NCBI GenBank assembly: GCA_003996215.1
Contig: QJPP01000050.1
Span: forward strand, 744,001-808,000
Source: Jaltomata sinuosa
Taxonomy: Eukaryota; Streptophyta; Magnoliopsida; Solanales; Solanaceae
Length of the DNA stretch: 64,000 nt
Reading direction: 5' to 3'
Shown: piece after piece, positions 11,127 through 24,100 of the stretch
Numbering within the stretch: the first letter of the stretch is position 1
How the letters are laid out: the number at the start of each line of letters is the position of its first letter
Made by a program: the position numbers and the translations under genes
The notes under the pieces: generated by a model
What the model was told of the DNA's origin: nothing
Databases searched by the model: none
The model's input: only the letters and a program-made list of their open reading frames with translations

Positions 11127-13216
11127 ATCATTCGTCCTCGAATGAAGACTAACTAGGCTGAGGTGGTGGGGAAAGAGCTGCAATCCCACCAACTGAGTTC
11201 TAAAACCTGGAGTACTGACATGGTAACTAATTTCCGACTGAAATATGAACTGATCTAGGTTTATAAGGCATGTATGCATACTGAGATCATAAGAACACTG
11301 ATAGGACAGGAAACTGAATGTCCAACATGATAACTGATCTGGAGCAAGAGTAGGGTCTCAGCTGAAACTCATAGAGAATAAACTCAATCTTTAGAAATCA
11401 CAATTTACTGGAAGGAGCATCAAACTGAGAGGAATAGCTATACGAGAAAACTATTCTTTTCTAAACTAAACTTACTAGCATGGACTGAACTGAGCATAGG
11501 GCCTTCTGACCTTAGGAGTGATTACTGGCAGGTCTGAACTGGTCTGATATGAGGGGTCTACAATCTTGCTAGCTGAAGCTATTGGACATAAAGTATGAGC
11601 ACTCTGAGAAGGGAGTAAGAACAAGACTATTCCCGCCTCACACAATACAGTCGACAACTTTTAAGCTTAGGAACACTCTTTTTAACTACACCAACTTCTC
11701 TGAATACCATGCTTACCCTTTTGCAACTTAAATTCTCATCAATGCATATATAGATGTTATGGTCTGTGTCTAACTACCTACTTTCACCATTTTCAAGCCT
11801 ATATCAACTAAATCTCTTGCATCTGGAGTTATCTTCCAAGAATGATATTCTTTCTTATCACAAAAATCAACTAACCTTGAGTTCTAATCAATGGGTCACT
11901 AGTCGCCTAAGGAAAAAGCCTACATGTATTCCATCACGACATTCAATCCTATCACTATGATCATCTTATGGCTTCTCTATAGCTAACACTATCTGAGACT
12001 TCTCCTCTTCCCTAGCATAACTGGAAGCTGCAGCTTCAAGAACTTCTACAATGAGACATACAAAAATTTCTCATCTATCTATTACATAGGAATAATCCTT
12101 ACCTTGCATTTTTCCCACACTTACTATCTAAGGTGGAACCAATACATCAAAGAGAAAAATCCAATACTTCCCATCTAAGCTACTACTTAGCTCCCTCAAC
12201 TAACACTATGACAACATAGGCCAAGATCACTAAAGGAATAGAGTGGGAGCATGAGCATCATGCATGTAGGAATACTGACAGTCTTGACTTATACTTAACA
12301 TGATCTAGCCACTCAAAATAAGGTCTGAGAAGTTAAGTGCAAAGGCTTGAGTGTCTCACATTCTGGACATATGAAGCATGGTTAGAGTAAGAAAATCATC
12401 AACAAGAACTGTTCAAGAAATCTGTTCTAAGCATATACATGACGTAACATAATTTCACTAGCCATTAAGGCATATCTTGAAGACTGGACTGAGTACATAG
12501 AACTGAGCATACTGTGAGGCATGAGTTTACTTATATAATGAGTCTCATGGCATAAAGCTGGGATTCATAGATTCATAGAGTAAGACTAGAATCACTGTCT
12601 GGAGCAATTTCTATTTGTTCTAGGAGCTGAGCATGAACATGAATCTGTATGGAGTGCATGAACTTATCTGTGAGTATGACATAAATACGTCTAAGTATAG
12701 TTTCACCTTGACTGAAGTGCTAGGAAATTTGTTGGAATAAGAATGGATTGATATCCCATCATAGCCCTTTCTAGAAATTCTGTACTGGCTGAGTCACCAG
12801 ACTCGACTTGACTCTTCATTCTATAATCTCCCCCTTAGATCAAATGTCACCTCTCTAAGTCTGTGGATCTCTCTCCTAAACTAGTCTATAATAACTAACT
12901 CTTGTAAGGTATGGGCAACTCTGTATTTTTGGACGCTAAACTCTCCTCAATAGGCTATAACTGAAGATGCTAAACCCTTGCTAGGTCTTCTTCTGAGACG
13001 TCTCTTAGCTTTCTCTTTACCCTTAGGGTTATCAAGAGGACTCATACTCTTGCTAGCGCACCTAACCACTTCTCTTAACACTTAGCAATCTGGCTTTTTC
13101 TTATTCATCTAATAACATCACATCTCTAAGTTCAAATCCACCCAAATCAACTGAATTAAAGACATACTAAGAAACTCAACATCGTCTATCTATAATCTCC
13201 TGAATTCATCTCTAAG
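11127..13216 (-). other. E2 interior, left part; no coding domain
   Basis: No gag, protease, RT or integrase motif is readable on either strand. A second polypurine-like site near 12821-12840 (minus AAGGGGGAGATTATAG) looks like a diverged copy of the real one at 11111. That hints at an internal duplication or a remnant end of a related element. Confidence 0.6.
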
Positions 13217-13221
13217 ACCAC
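13217..13221. repeat. Target-site duplication of E3 (ACCAC)
   Basis: ACCAC lies directly before TGTCGCGCCC and again directly after GTGTCAACA, at 34920-34924. Confidence 0.95.
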
Positions 13222-16200
13222 TGTCGCGCCCTATTTTGAACTGGCCAAAATATGCTTGCAACATCCGGCTCTTTATGCCTTTGTTTTGGAAAAAGGTTTA
13301 GAGTCGCCACCTAAATTTTAGGAAACTTAGGAAACCATTTTGTATGTAAAACTCTATTTTTAGTCTGCGAAAACGTTTGAGATTCTGGGTAAGTGTTTTG
13401 GTTACTCGAAGGGAAGGTGTTAGGCACCCTTCAGAGCCTATCCGAAGATAGTCCTTAAACTCAGTTTAGAAAACAATATTTGGAAAATTATTTGCTCATT
13501 ATTTGCTAAAAGGTGATAAAAACATGGTTTATTAATTTAAAGAAAAAACTCAAAGTATATGACACATGCCACTACAATAGGCAAAAATATAAAATATACT
13601 TATGGTAAAAAGATGAAACATATGTACGTATATGTCAAAATATATGAAAGTTTAATAGCAATACTTTTATCGTAATTTAAATTAAAGTATGTAGAACTTT
13701 ATGATTTATAAGAATATATACTTAAAAAGGGCTATGTAAAAGAAATGAGAATGTTATTTATACAAATATACTTTTTGTAAAGTAAGAAATATATATGGTT
13801 TTAGAGTTTTGGGAAAAGTTTATGACATGTTTATTAAAAGAAAGTAAAGGTGATCTATGTATGTTTAAAATACAAGGAATCATATGAAAAAGTTTATTAT
13901 TTTAAAGAATTTGGACAAGTAAAAAAAAAATATAGGAAATAGGTATACCGGTAATAGAGAAAAAGCTATAAGAGAAAAATCATATTTGTTTTGGTAAATG
14001 TATTTCATGTAAAGAATAATTTGAAGACTTGAGTAGAGAACGAAAATTATTTGTTTTCATGTAAAGGAGACTTCTATTCATAAGGTAAAAAATGAACATG
14101 CATTGAATATGAGAGAAAATATTATGTACGTAAATGCAATTGTGATAAAATAATATATGTTTAATTTAAGTAGGAAGAATGAGTAAGTAAAAATATAAAT
14201 ATATATACCTTGTAGTAGATAGCATATGACATATATATACTTTGCGTTTTGAGGCCTTAAAAAATCTAAAAATTTCAAAATATATATATATAGAATATAG
14301 CAAAATAGTTGTAAAATATTGGGGTTAGAATAAGAGAATAAACGAGTTATTAATAAATATAAAGGAGACTTGCCTAAATTAGATAAGCATTCTATAGTTT
14401 AAAGCCTAAGAATGACTAAATATTCATTTAAAATATATTGAATCGCTACTTAATTTTTTTTTTTTGAAAATCTACCGCGAGTTATTTGGAACAAAGTTTT
14501 TTCTTGAAACAAGCCTAACATTAATTAATCCTAAAAAATCTGCACTATTCACCATTTTATTATTACTATTTTTTGAAAGTGTTTAACCACTAGTTTTAAA
14601 GTATTTAAAAAGGGAAACCCGAGACATTTGCCTAAACTAAAAAAGTGAAGGAAACTTACTTTCAAAATTTTAAGCTAAATAGAGTAATCCATGAAACTAT
14701 AAACCGGAGAATAAACGTTAATCAAAATCACAAAGAAAAATACATATCCAAATAATACAAGGTTAGTCAAACAAATTCAAGTAATAAGAAAAGCATATAG
14801 AAAATAAAGGACTAAGTATGTTAAGTTCCTTTGGAGGAACTAGTCTCCTAATGAGTGACTCCGAACACCGCGATAGTTCCTAATAGTTGTTCGACCCAAA
14901 ACATATTTGGGCCGAGATTGAGTTTCAAATGAGAACTCCAACTCTCCGGGGTGTACATGAAACACAAAAAAAAGATAAGGATTAGCAACTGGCATAACAA
15001 AGTTTACAAAATGTAGAAATATGCCAAGCTTAACAATAAAGTGATAAGGAAAACAAACATGTTATTCGGTGAATACACAAAGCATATATGAAAGAACGAC
15101 ATGTAACCATATTTTGTTTCATGTTTTATAAACAAGCGATCTTAGGTAAACAAACAACTTCGATACTAGTTGATTATTAGAAAACAAAGTACACAACAAG
15201 TAGCAATATAAAACCTTATTATTTTTTATTCACTTTAATTAAATAAGTAGCTATGAACAAATCACCTCAAAAAGTAAGGTGCTATGAACAAATCACCTCA
15301 AAAAGTAAGGCAACACTAATGACGGGAGGATAAAAAAGGGAACCAAACTACTACGTTAGCTCATGATAAATTCCTTAAGCTAGTATTCTCGAAATTAATC
15401 CTGAGTTAAAAAAAACCAAAATAATGAAAATATGGGCAGCCCTCTTTTTCTAACAATGCACACTAATTTAACCACTTTTTATTAGGATTAAGGTGTTTTG
15501 AAGAAAGATTAGATCGCAAGCAAGACCACAATATTTTTACAAACGCCGGAAATATAATCATAATATGTATATTCCTATCTTAAACAAACGTTTTCGGGCT
15601 AAAAAAAAATGACAAACCTATTGAAGCTTTTACCTTAAGAATTTAAACTTCAAAGAACTCAAACATAGCATACATATACCTTTTCCGATTTAAACAAAAT
15701 CAGCCCCCTAATTGTGATTAAAACAAGACGGGACGATTACATACTCTTACATCTCAATCCGTAAGGGAAAGCAACAAGAAAACTCAACTTTTATGAAGAT
15801 GTAAACATTTATCCTAATCTCTAGTTATGCAACAAAGGTAGCCATGTACATTTGAAGACTTGGAGCCTCTTGAAATTTATTTCAAGTTGAATCAAGATTG
15901 CAAATAGTCTACAAAACATACCATGGACTATAGATACAACAAATGATTCGAGAACTAAGTTACTTTAAGTTCACACTCCAAACAGATGAACCAACAGCCA
16001 ACCCCATTCACAACATCAGACTTTATAAAATCTGTTTGAGCTAAATTTCAAGTTACAACAATTTTCCACACATAATCTAACATGAACAACATCAGCCAGA
16101 GACTATCAGACCATATTTTCTAACCAAAAATCAGCCAAACAACAACAAAACAAAACTCGCACAATTCTATAATGGATAGCTAACCATGGTTAAATCTTCA

Positions 16201-17795
16201 AACCTTATATAAATTAATCCAACTATATCGCAAGCCATGAAATACTTCTCAACCACAATCAGGTATAACCAAATGATCAGAAATTATTTTGGCTCCATAT
16301 TTTACGCCAAGAATCAGCCAAACAAGAAAAACCAAAACTCACACGATCAATGGATCACAAAACTAAACATAAAGTAATTAGACGGGATAGAATTTACCTT
16401 GTGTTGGGCAGCGATTGAGGCCGTCAAGTGTTGAGTTTCAAACTAGCTCTTCCGACTCCAACTCCGGTTATCCGAATAGCAAACGAGACAACAAGAGCAA
16501 AATCGACAATGAGTATGAGCCAATAATCAGAGAACAATTTGGTGAACTGTTTGTGATAATTTTCGGATCTCTTTTCTTTCAATCCTTTTCTGTTTTCTTT
16601 TTCGTGATTTCTCCCTTTCTCTCTTTTTTTTTGTCCTCTTTTTCCGTCCCCCCTTTTCTCTTCCCCAAAGGGCTTTTTATAGCCAAAACAGTGGCCTGTA
16701 ACGGCTCTCAAGAAGTTTCAAAAAATTGAAATTTGAAAACCCAAAAAAAAGGGGGGGGAAGATTCTGATTTCTGAGGAATTTCAAAGGAAGAATGATGAG
16801 GAAAGGGTCATAAATCTTACCTTTTCAAGGTGATGTGAGGAAGAGAACCGTTGGAGACTATAGACCAGTGAATATCCGGTAGGTTGAGTTTGGATCCGCC
16901 GGTTATTGAGACTTTTCCTCCTTCCCAAAGCTAGTAATCAAGAGGGAGAGATCTTGTAGCTCTGAAGCTATGCAAAAAAGGGGAAAAAGGAGACGTGGGG
17001 ATGATGGTGATGGTGATAGCGCCGTTTGCCCGCCGGTACGAAGCGAAAACCAGCGGGTCTTGGCGGTGAGGCGACGGGCAAAAGGGTTTGGGGGTGGGGG
17101 CTGTCGGTTGAAATGGAGAGGGTGAGGGGATCTGTTGGTTTATGTTGAAAGTGGAGAGAAAAGAAAAAGGGATTGGGTTTTGGGTAATTAGGCTGGTGGG
17201 TTTTTGGGCTGGTGGGGCGAATTGGGTAGTGGGCTAGGAGAAATTTGGGCTGGGTTAGGTAATTGGGTAATGGGCTAGTAATTTTTTGGCTGAAACAAAT
17301 AGGGCTTTGGCCCAAAATTTGGTAAATAAATTAGTTTGTAGAAAAAGAAATAATTTTCCCTAGTCGTTTTTCCACTTAATTAATTTAACGATGCTTCTTT
17401 CATCCCAATTAATTTTCAATACGTATATAGTTGACTTAAAAATGATTTTGATACACGTAATCGCGATCCTCAATCGATAGAACTGTATTTAGGAAATACT
17501 ATAGCGATACGACAAAATTTCATTTAGAGTTTGAAATAAAAGTTACTATACCAATATTTTGTTAAAGAGAATGAATTATAAAATATTTTTGGGGTGATTT
17601 TATAAGATACAATATTATTAGTAATTATTATTATAAAAAGTAAAGGAAATCATTTTTAAAAAAATGATTATTGGTGCCAAAATTTATAAAAAATTAATAT
17701 AAAAATAAAAAAATTATTTTGGAAAAGTCCTCGGGATTAAGAAGCATATAAAAATTAATTATGAGAAAAAGGAGGGCCAAAATTGGGTGTCAACA
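13222..17795 (-). repeat. E3 3' LTR (full length, 4574 bp)
   Basis: Nearly identical to 30720-34919. It keeps a 374-bp segment (about 13718-14091) that the 5' LTR has lost. It includes a poly-pyrimidine and GC-rich patch near 16560-17130. ORFs of 60-115 codons within it recur in both LTRs simply because the LTRs are identical, and none has a known domain. Confidence 0.95.
16673..16681 (-). promoter_or_regulatory. TATA box in E3 3' LTR
   Basis: The minus strand reads TATAAAAAG; the same site lies at 33797-33805 in the 5' LTR. Motif-based call. Confidence 0.45.
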
Positions 17796-17810
17796 ACTTG
17801 CCCCTCTTCG
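17796..17810 (-). other. E3 polypurine tract
   Basis: The minus strand reads CGAAGAGGGGCAAGT immediately before the 3' LTR. It is a typical plus-strand primer and confirms that the left LTR is the 3' one. Confidence 0.8.
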
Positions 17811-17938
17811 AACAAAGATGATGAAAGAGTCTTTGGGCGAAGATGTTGACGTAAAGCCAATTTTGTCTGGACTGGAAAAAATCAAATTTTGGAAAGGTCG
17901 TACCTAGAAAGAGAAAGGTTATTTGTCATTATGAATTC

Positions 17939-18254
17939 GACCGAACTCTGGTCTCCGAGTTGCCTACATATCTCGGGTTTCACGAGAATCAGGCCAATGT
18001 AGTTCAAAAATTTTGAGAGGTCCTCAAAATTTTGCCCCAGTGTTGGTTTTATGTCGACACTGGTATTTTTTGCGGTAAAAGGGGAAGATGATTTGGCATG
18101 GATGGAGTGGGTACGGCCATGCTCGAAGTTGAGCTGCCTACGTATCCCTAAGGAATGGGAATTAGGCCGGTCGTATTTCTGAATAGAGGATTATGGTAAA
18201 TTTTGAGGCAGTCCTCAAAATTTGCCCCAGTGTACGATTTATGATTGACACTGG
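17939..18254 (-). repeat. Two units of paired hairpin modules
   Basis: A duplicated unit of about 190 bp. Each unit holds the three-stem motif also seen at 20674-21120 (here 17939-18005 and 18113-18180) followed by a two-hairpin module. Unit 1 stems: AACTC/GAGTT, CTACAT/ATGTAG, TCTCG/CGAGA. Unit 2 stems: GCTC/GAGC, TACG/CGTA, TCCC/GGGA. The second module has TTTTGAG/CTCAAAA then CCAGTGT/ACACTGG (18011-18063) and TTTTGAGG/CCTCAAAA then CCAGTGT/ACACTGG (18201-18254). The region lies in the transcribed 3' untranslated part of E3, close to the polypurine tract. Confidence 0.75.
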
Positions 18255-18909
18255 TCTCTTAGTTGAGCCTGGAAAGAGTTTTATGGAATTGCCGGCAGAT
18301 CATTTGCTAGATGACAATAACCTTTTTAAGACGGGCGCGCTCTCACAGCCTCCCGATTATAAATGTGGTGCACAGCACACCCATAAACGAGACTCTACTA
18401 GGCGCATCTCGCATCCCTATAAGATCACGTCGGATTGCCGGATGGAGGTAGCCCCTTTAAAATCCTCTGGTGAGAACTCTAGGAGATAAAGAAAAAGGGT
18501 GTCGATGCTTGCGAGAGCAAGTGTACTCTGATTTAGGAATATGGACAACTGATTGTAGGAATTGGAGTCGGAGTGCTAGTCTTGAAACTCTGGCTTGTGA
18601 GTTTGGTATTCCTCATCAAGCATTGCCTTAATCGCTGCTTAGAGGTAGTTCCACGTTGTAGTGTGTCATCCTGCAAAACAGGTAAAAAGGGGTTACAAAG
18701 TACCTGTTGAGGCTCAAAAATGTAAATTAAAATTGTAATGTAAAGAGTAGAGTGTAGATATCCAAACGATTGTCGACGTCTCCATTTTGCGGAGTGGATG
18801 TACTGTAGGTGAGATAATCTTGTGTAATAAAGCCTCCGGCTGGCGGGGCAATGCTGTAAGATGCTGAGGATGCAAAATCGTGTATTTGCTGGAAAAGAAA
18901 GATTATGAT
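18255..18909 (-). other. E3 3' untranslated region, no gene
   Basis: Unique-looking sequence between repeat blocks. An open frame on the minus strand (18533-19114) gets much of its length from the 69-bp repeats, whose period is a multiple of three. No domain was recognised. Confidence 0.55.
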
Positions 18910-19150
18910 GCCTGCTCCGGTTTGTGTGCCGAAGCGTTATTGAAATGGAATCTTGGGTTGTGTACCAAGATCCTAATGCATGCTCCGGTTTGTGTGCCGG
19001 AGCTTTGAATGAAATTGAGTCTTGGGTTGTGTACCAAGATCTCAATGCATGCTCCGGTTTGTGTGCCGGAGCTTTGAATGAAATGGAGTCTTGGGTTGTG
19101 TACCAAGATCTCAATGCATGCTCCGGTTTGTGTGCCGGAGCTTTGAATGA
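18910..19150 (-). repeat. 69-bp minisatellite with two hairpins per unit
   Basis: Four copies, with GCTCCGG at 18914, 18982, 19051 and 19120. In copies 2-4 each unit holds GCTCCGG/CCGGAGC around an 8-base loop, and the spacer between copies holds TCTTGG/CCAAGA around another 8-base loop. Copy 1 is decayed (CCGAAGC). Confidence 0.9.
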
Positions 19151-19470
19151 ATACCCGCATTAGAAGGTGGGCGCCTGTAAAATGTACTGAATGTAAATAC
19201 CCGCATTAGAAGGTGGGCGCCTGTAAAATGTACCCGCATTAGAAGGTGGGCGCCTGTAAAATGTACCGCATTAGAAGGTGGGCGCCTGTAAAATGTACTG
19301 AATGTAAATACCCGCATTAGAAGGTGGGCGCCTGTAAAATGTACTTGAATGTAAATACCCGCATTAGAAGGTGGGCGCCTGTAAAATGTACTTGAATATA
19401 AATACCCGCATTAGAAGGTGGGCGCCTGTAAAATGTACTTGAATATAAATATCCGCATTAGAGGGTGGGC
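19151..19470 (-). repeat. 33-47 bp minisatellite, eight copies
   Basis: Eight copies of a unit starting CCGCATTAGAAGGTGGGCGC. Most units are 45-47 bp, while copies 2 and 3 are shortened to about 33 bp by loss of ACTGAATGTAAAT. The last copy is decayed. The unit is unrelated to the blocks on either side. Variable tandem repeats in the 3' untranslated region are known for Ogre elements. Confidence 0.9.
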
Positions 19471-19554
19471 GTGATTTTAATGCAAAATGAGGATGTTGAT
19501 GGCATGCATGCTTATGATTGATGGAGTTATGATGATGCTTGCTATGATGCAGCC

Positions 19555-19945
19555 TCCGATTGGCGGAGTATGTTTTGCTTGCTAATATGCATTTCTCTGA
19601 TTTGGCAGAGCGTCGCTTGCTTGTTTATGTACAGGCTCCAATCGTCAGATCGTCGTTTTGTTTGCTTATGTACAAACTCCAATCGGCGGAGCGTCGTTTT
19701 GTTTGCTTATATACAAGCTCCAATCGGCAGAGCATCGTTTTGTTTGCCTATGTGCAAACTCCAATCGTCAGAGCATCGTTTTGTTTGCTTATATACAAGC
19801 TCCAATCGGCGGAGCGTCGTTTTGTTTGCCTATGTACAAACTCCAATCGGTGGAGTTTGATGAAGTCAGTCCGCATTCTTCGATCGGCGGAGTTATTTGA
19901 CGCAATTAGATGGCAATCTCCGATTGGCGGAGTTATTTGGAAAGA
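19555..19945 (-). repeat. 41-bp minisatellite with short hairpin
   Basis: CTCCAATCG occurs at 19636, 19677, 19718, 19759, 19800 and 19841, exactly 41 bp apart, with decayed copies on both sides. Units with the GGCGGAG variant can pair CTCC with GGAG around seven bases. Long overlapping ORFs here are by-products of the repeat. Confidence 0.9.
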
Positions 19946-20673
19946 GATAAACTATCCTATTTGCCTATGAGAGCTCTCTGTCTTCGAGTGAGAGCTCTCT
20001 GTCTTCGATACTTGATCCGGATCTCGTACGCACCTGCAAAAACATAGATGAAAACTCTTTAAGAATTGTAAGAATCGGGATACAGTATTTTAAATATAGA
20101 ATTGGGGAAGAATATTCGGCTTATGGTGTCGGGATAGCCGAAAGATTTCTCCGATCATGTCCATGAGCTTGACTTGACATCATCCTGTCTTGACTCCTGT
20201 TTCCCTGCGCTCAAAGGAAAATTCTTAGTTTTGGGAGGGGTGTTGATTTGTGTCAGCTTGCGGACCCTGGTCTTGCCACTAGATTTCTACAAAATCTCAT
20301 CAGCCGCTCGTGATTTCCTATCCCGGAGACTCGGTATGGTGGATCCCTTCAAAACCTCCTTGGTTGCTCGCGACTTCCTATTTCGAAGGCTCGGTAGGTG
20401 GAAAGGCGGTAAAATATTTTGAAAAATATGTATATATATTTTTAGAAAATAAGTATATTTTGTGTATACTAGGCGCATATATATAGTGATTATTCATCGT
20501 TCCTTAGATTATGACATGTTCCGAAATCCAATCGAGTTTTCCCCTTTGTTGAGGACGTCCAAGTGTACTCTTCTCGTGGCTCCGGCTTTTGGTGACGCTT
20601 TTCTATCTCCCTGTAGATGTTGTGATCATTCTGAAGGTATAAATAAAAGGGGGGAAGGTTTATCCTAAGGGTA
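19946..20673 (-). other. E3 3' untranslated region with small duplications
   Basis: No gene. There is a short duplication of GAGAGCTCTCTGTCTTCGA at about 19969-20008 and a diverged duplication of about 57 bp at 20281-20400 (GCTCGTGATTTCCTA and GCTCGCGACTTCCTA). Confidence 0.5.
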
Positions 20674-21120
20674 TGACCGAACCTCTTAGGTTGCCTACGT
20701 ATCCCCGAATGGGAATCAGGTCTGTACGTAGTTCGGGATATGAAGAAGGATGAAAAATATGTGATGCATTGACCGAGCCTAACTCAGGCTGCCTACGTAT
20801 CCAAACGGAATCAGGTCAAGACGTAGTTCAAATACATTAGGAAGAGTAAAGACATGAAATGCAATGACCGAGCCTGACTCAGGCTGCCTACGTATCCAAA
20901 ACGGAATCAGGTCAGAACGTAGTTCAAATACATTAGGGATAATGAAAAATATGAAGGGACCGAATCCGACGAGGATTGCCTACGTATCCCACCGAGGGAA
21001 GTCAGGTCAATCGTAGTTCTGAATACATAAAAGATGATGTTTTTGGTTTTTCTAAGGGAAACCGGACCCGATGTGGGTTGCCTACGTATCCCGCCGTGGG
21101 AAGCCAGGCTAATACGTAGT
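20674..21120 (-). repeat. Five copies of a covarying three-stem motif
   Basis: Copies start near 20674, 20770, 20865, 20958 and 21060, spaced about 95-100 bp. Each has stem 1, then GCCTACGTATCC, an inner stem, a CAGGT-like stretch and the closing arm of stem 2. Stem 1 pairs: AACCT/AGGTT, AGCCT/AGGCT (twice), AATCC/GGATT, GACCC/GGGTT (one wobble). Stem 2: CTACGT/ACGTAG, or CTACG/CGTAG in copy four. Inner stem: TCCC/GGGA or TCC/GGA. The bases differ but the pairing stays. The motif ends about 60 bp past the pol stop, in the element's own RNA. Confidence 0.85.
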
Positions 21121-21181
21121 TCTGTTTACATTAGAGAAAAATGCAAAAAGTACAAGGAAACAACAACTGGTCCCTCTGTCT

Positions 21182-24100
21182 TCAAATGTAGTACTTCTTG
21201 ATAGTGTCTGCATTGATCGGCTTTGTGCTCACGACGCCGTCCATTTCTGCGAGGATTACTGCTCCGCCTGAGAGCACTCGGTGAACCATGTAAGGACCTT
21301 GCCAGTTTGGCGCAAATTTCCCTTTGGCTTCAATCTGGTGAGGGAATATTTTCTTCAATACTAACTGCCCTGGTGTGAATCGTCGAGGCTTGACTTTCTT
21401 GTTGAACGCTCTGATCATTCTGTTTTGATAGAGTTGGCCGTAACATACTGCATCCAGTCTCTTCTCGTCAATGAGCATCAATTGTTCAATCCTGCTACGA
21501 ACCCATTCCGCGTCTTCTAAACCAACCTCTTGGATGATTCTTAGAGAAGGTATTTCCACTTCAGCAGGTATTACTGCTTCCGAACCGTAGACCAACATGT
21601 AGGGGGTTGCACCAGTGGATGTTCTGATTGTGGTGCGATAGCCGAGCAAAGCATATGGTAGCTTCTCATGCCATTCTCTGCTACTATCTATTATTTTCCT
21701 CAGGATCTTCTTGATATTCTTGTTTGCGGCTTCAACTGCTCCATTCATTTGTGGTCGATATGCTGTGGAGTTCCGGTGGGAGATCTTAAACGTTTCACAA
21801 GTCTCTCTCATGAGATCACTATTCAGATTGGTTCCGTTGTCTGTTATGATTGATTTCGGAATTCCAAAATGACAAACTATGTTATTTCGGACGAAATCTG
21901 CTACCACCTTCTTAGTCACTGCCTTGTGCGTTGAAGCCTCAACCCATTTTGTGAAATAGTCGATAGCTACCAGGATAAAACGGTGTCCATTTGATGCGGG
22001 AGGCTCTATGGGTCCAATTACATCCATGCCCCAAGCAGCAAATGGCCATGGGGACCCCATCACATTGAGCTCGTTTGGCGGAACTCGTATGAAGTCGCCA
22101 TGAACTTGACACTGATAACACTTTTGTACATATCGGATGCTATCCCTCTCCATAGTCATCCAAAAGTATCCAGCTCTTAAAATCTTTTTTGCCAAAGTGA
22201 ATCCATTCATGTGGGGTCCACACGTCCCTGCGTGAACTTCCTCTAACAGTCTTGTCGCTTCTGTTGCATCGACACACCTTAGTAATCCCAAATCTGGGGT
22301 TCTCCTATACAGGATTTCGCCGTTAAGGAAGAAATGATTGGCCATTCTCCTTAAAGTCCGCTTCTGTTTGCTACCGGCATTTTCCGGATATTCTCCTGCT
22401 TCGAGCAACCTTCTAATATCATGGTACCATGGCTTTCTATCAAACTCTTCATTTACGTGAAAACAGTATGCGTGCTGGTCACGTATCTCCACTTCAATAG
22501 GGTCGATGTAATTCTTATCCGGGTGTTGGATCATTGAGGAAAGAGTAGCCAAAGCATCGGCGAACTCGTTTTGAGCCCGGGGGACATGTTTAAACTCAAT
22601 CTTTGTAAACCTTTTGCTCAGCTCCTTTACACATTCCAGATAAGGAAGGATCTTGACATTCTTGGTGGCCCATTCTCCTTGTACCTGATGAACCAATAGG
22701 TCAGAATCACCTATTACCAAAAGCTCTTTGATGTTCATGTCCACAGCCATCCTAAGTCCGAGAATGCATGCTTCATATTCTGCCATGTTGTTCGTGCAAG
22801 GGAATCTAATCTTGGCTGAGATTGGGTAGTGTTGACCCATTCTTGAAACCAAGACTGCTCCGATTCCGACTCCTTTGAAATTTGATGCCCCATCGAAGAA
22901 CAATCTCCATCCATCATACGACTCTGAGATATCCTCTCCTGCAAAAAATACTTCTTCATCGGGGAAGTAGGTCATGAGCGGTTCATAATCTTTGTCCACC
23001 GGATTTTCTGTGAGGTGATCGGCCAAAGCTTGTCCTTTGACGGCCTTCTGTGTCACGTACACAATGTCGAACTCACTCAGCAAAATTTGCCACTTTGCTA
23101 ATTTCCCTGTAGGCATCGGTTTCTGAAAGATGTACTTGAGTGGATCCATTCTTGAGATCAAGTACGTGGTGTATACCGACAGGTAATACCTCAACTTTTG
23201 CGCAATCCAAGTCAAGGCGCAACACGTTCGTTCTAACAAGGTATATCTTGCCTCGTATGGTGTAAACTTCTTGCTCAAGTAGTAAATAGCTTGCTCTTTC
23301 TTTCCCGTGTCATCGTGTTGTCCTAACACACATCCAAATGCTCCATCCATGACGGACAGATACAGTAGCAATGGCTTTCCGGGCTCTGGTGGAACCAATA
23401 CGGGTGGGTTGGACAAGTACTCCTTGATTCTGTCAAAAGCCTTTTGGCATTCCTCCGTCCATTCTGTGGCGGCATCTTTCTTTAGTAACTTGAATATGGG
23501 TTCACAGATCACTGTAGACTGAGCTATGAAACGACTGATGTAATTGAGTCTCCCCAAGAAGCTCATCACATCTTTCTTAGTCCTGGGGGGAGGCAACTCT
23601 TGAATCGCTTTGATTTTTGATGGATCCAATTCTATGACTTTTCTGCTGACAATGAACCCCAGTAGCTTTCCGGCGGGAACTCCAAATGCGCACTTTGCTG
23701 GATTCAATTTCAAATTGTACCTCCGCAACCTCTCAAAGAACTTCTGTAAATCCCCTAGGTGGTCCGAACTCCTTTTGGACTTGATAACGACATCATCTAC
23801 GTACACTTCAATCTCCTTGTGAATCATATCATGGAAGAGGGTAGTCATGGCCCTCATATAGGTTGCGCCAGCGTTTTTGAGCCCAAATGGCATCACTCTA
23901 TAGCAATACACCCCCCATGGAGTGATAAATGTTGTTTTCTCCGCATCATCTTCATTCATCAGTACTTGGTGATATCCTGCAAAGCAATCGACAAACGATT
24001 GCAACTCATGCTTTGCACAATTGTCGATGAGTATGTGAATGTTTGGGAGAGGAAAATTATCCTTGGGGCTAGCTTTATTAAGATCCCGATAGTCTACACA

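Noticed and set aside
16424..17315. ORFs in the E3 LTR, also present at 33547-34438.
   Set aside because: They are identical in both LTRs because the LTRs are identical, and have no domain. One is Pro-rich from G-rich sequence on the other strand.
18533..19163. Several ORFs (193, 85 and 79 codons) over the repeat block.
   Set aside because: The 69-bp period is a multiple of three, so every open frame is prolonged. Overlapping ORFs on both strands show it is a repeat artefact.
19151..19945. CRISPR-like regular repeats (41 and about 46 bp).
   Set aside because: Units are contiguous minisatellites with no unique spacers, in an eukaryotic retrotransposon.
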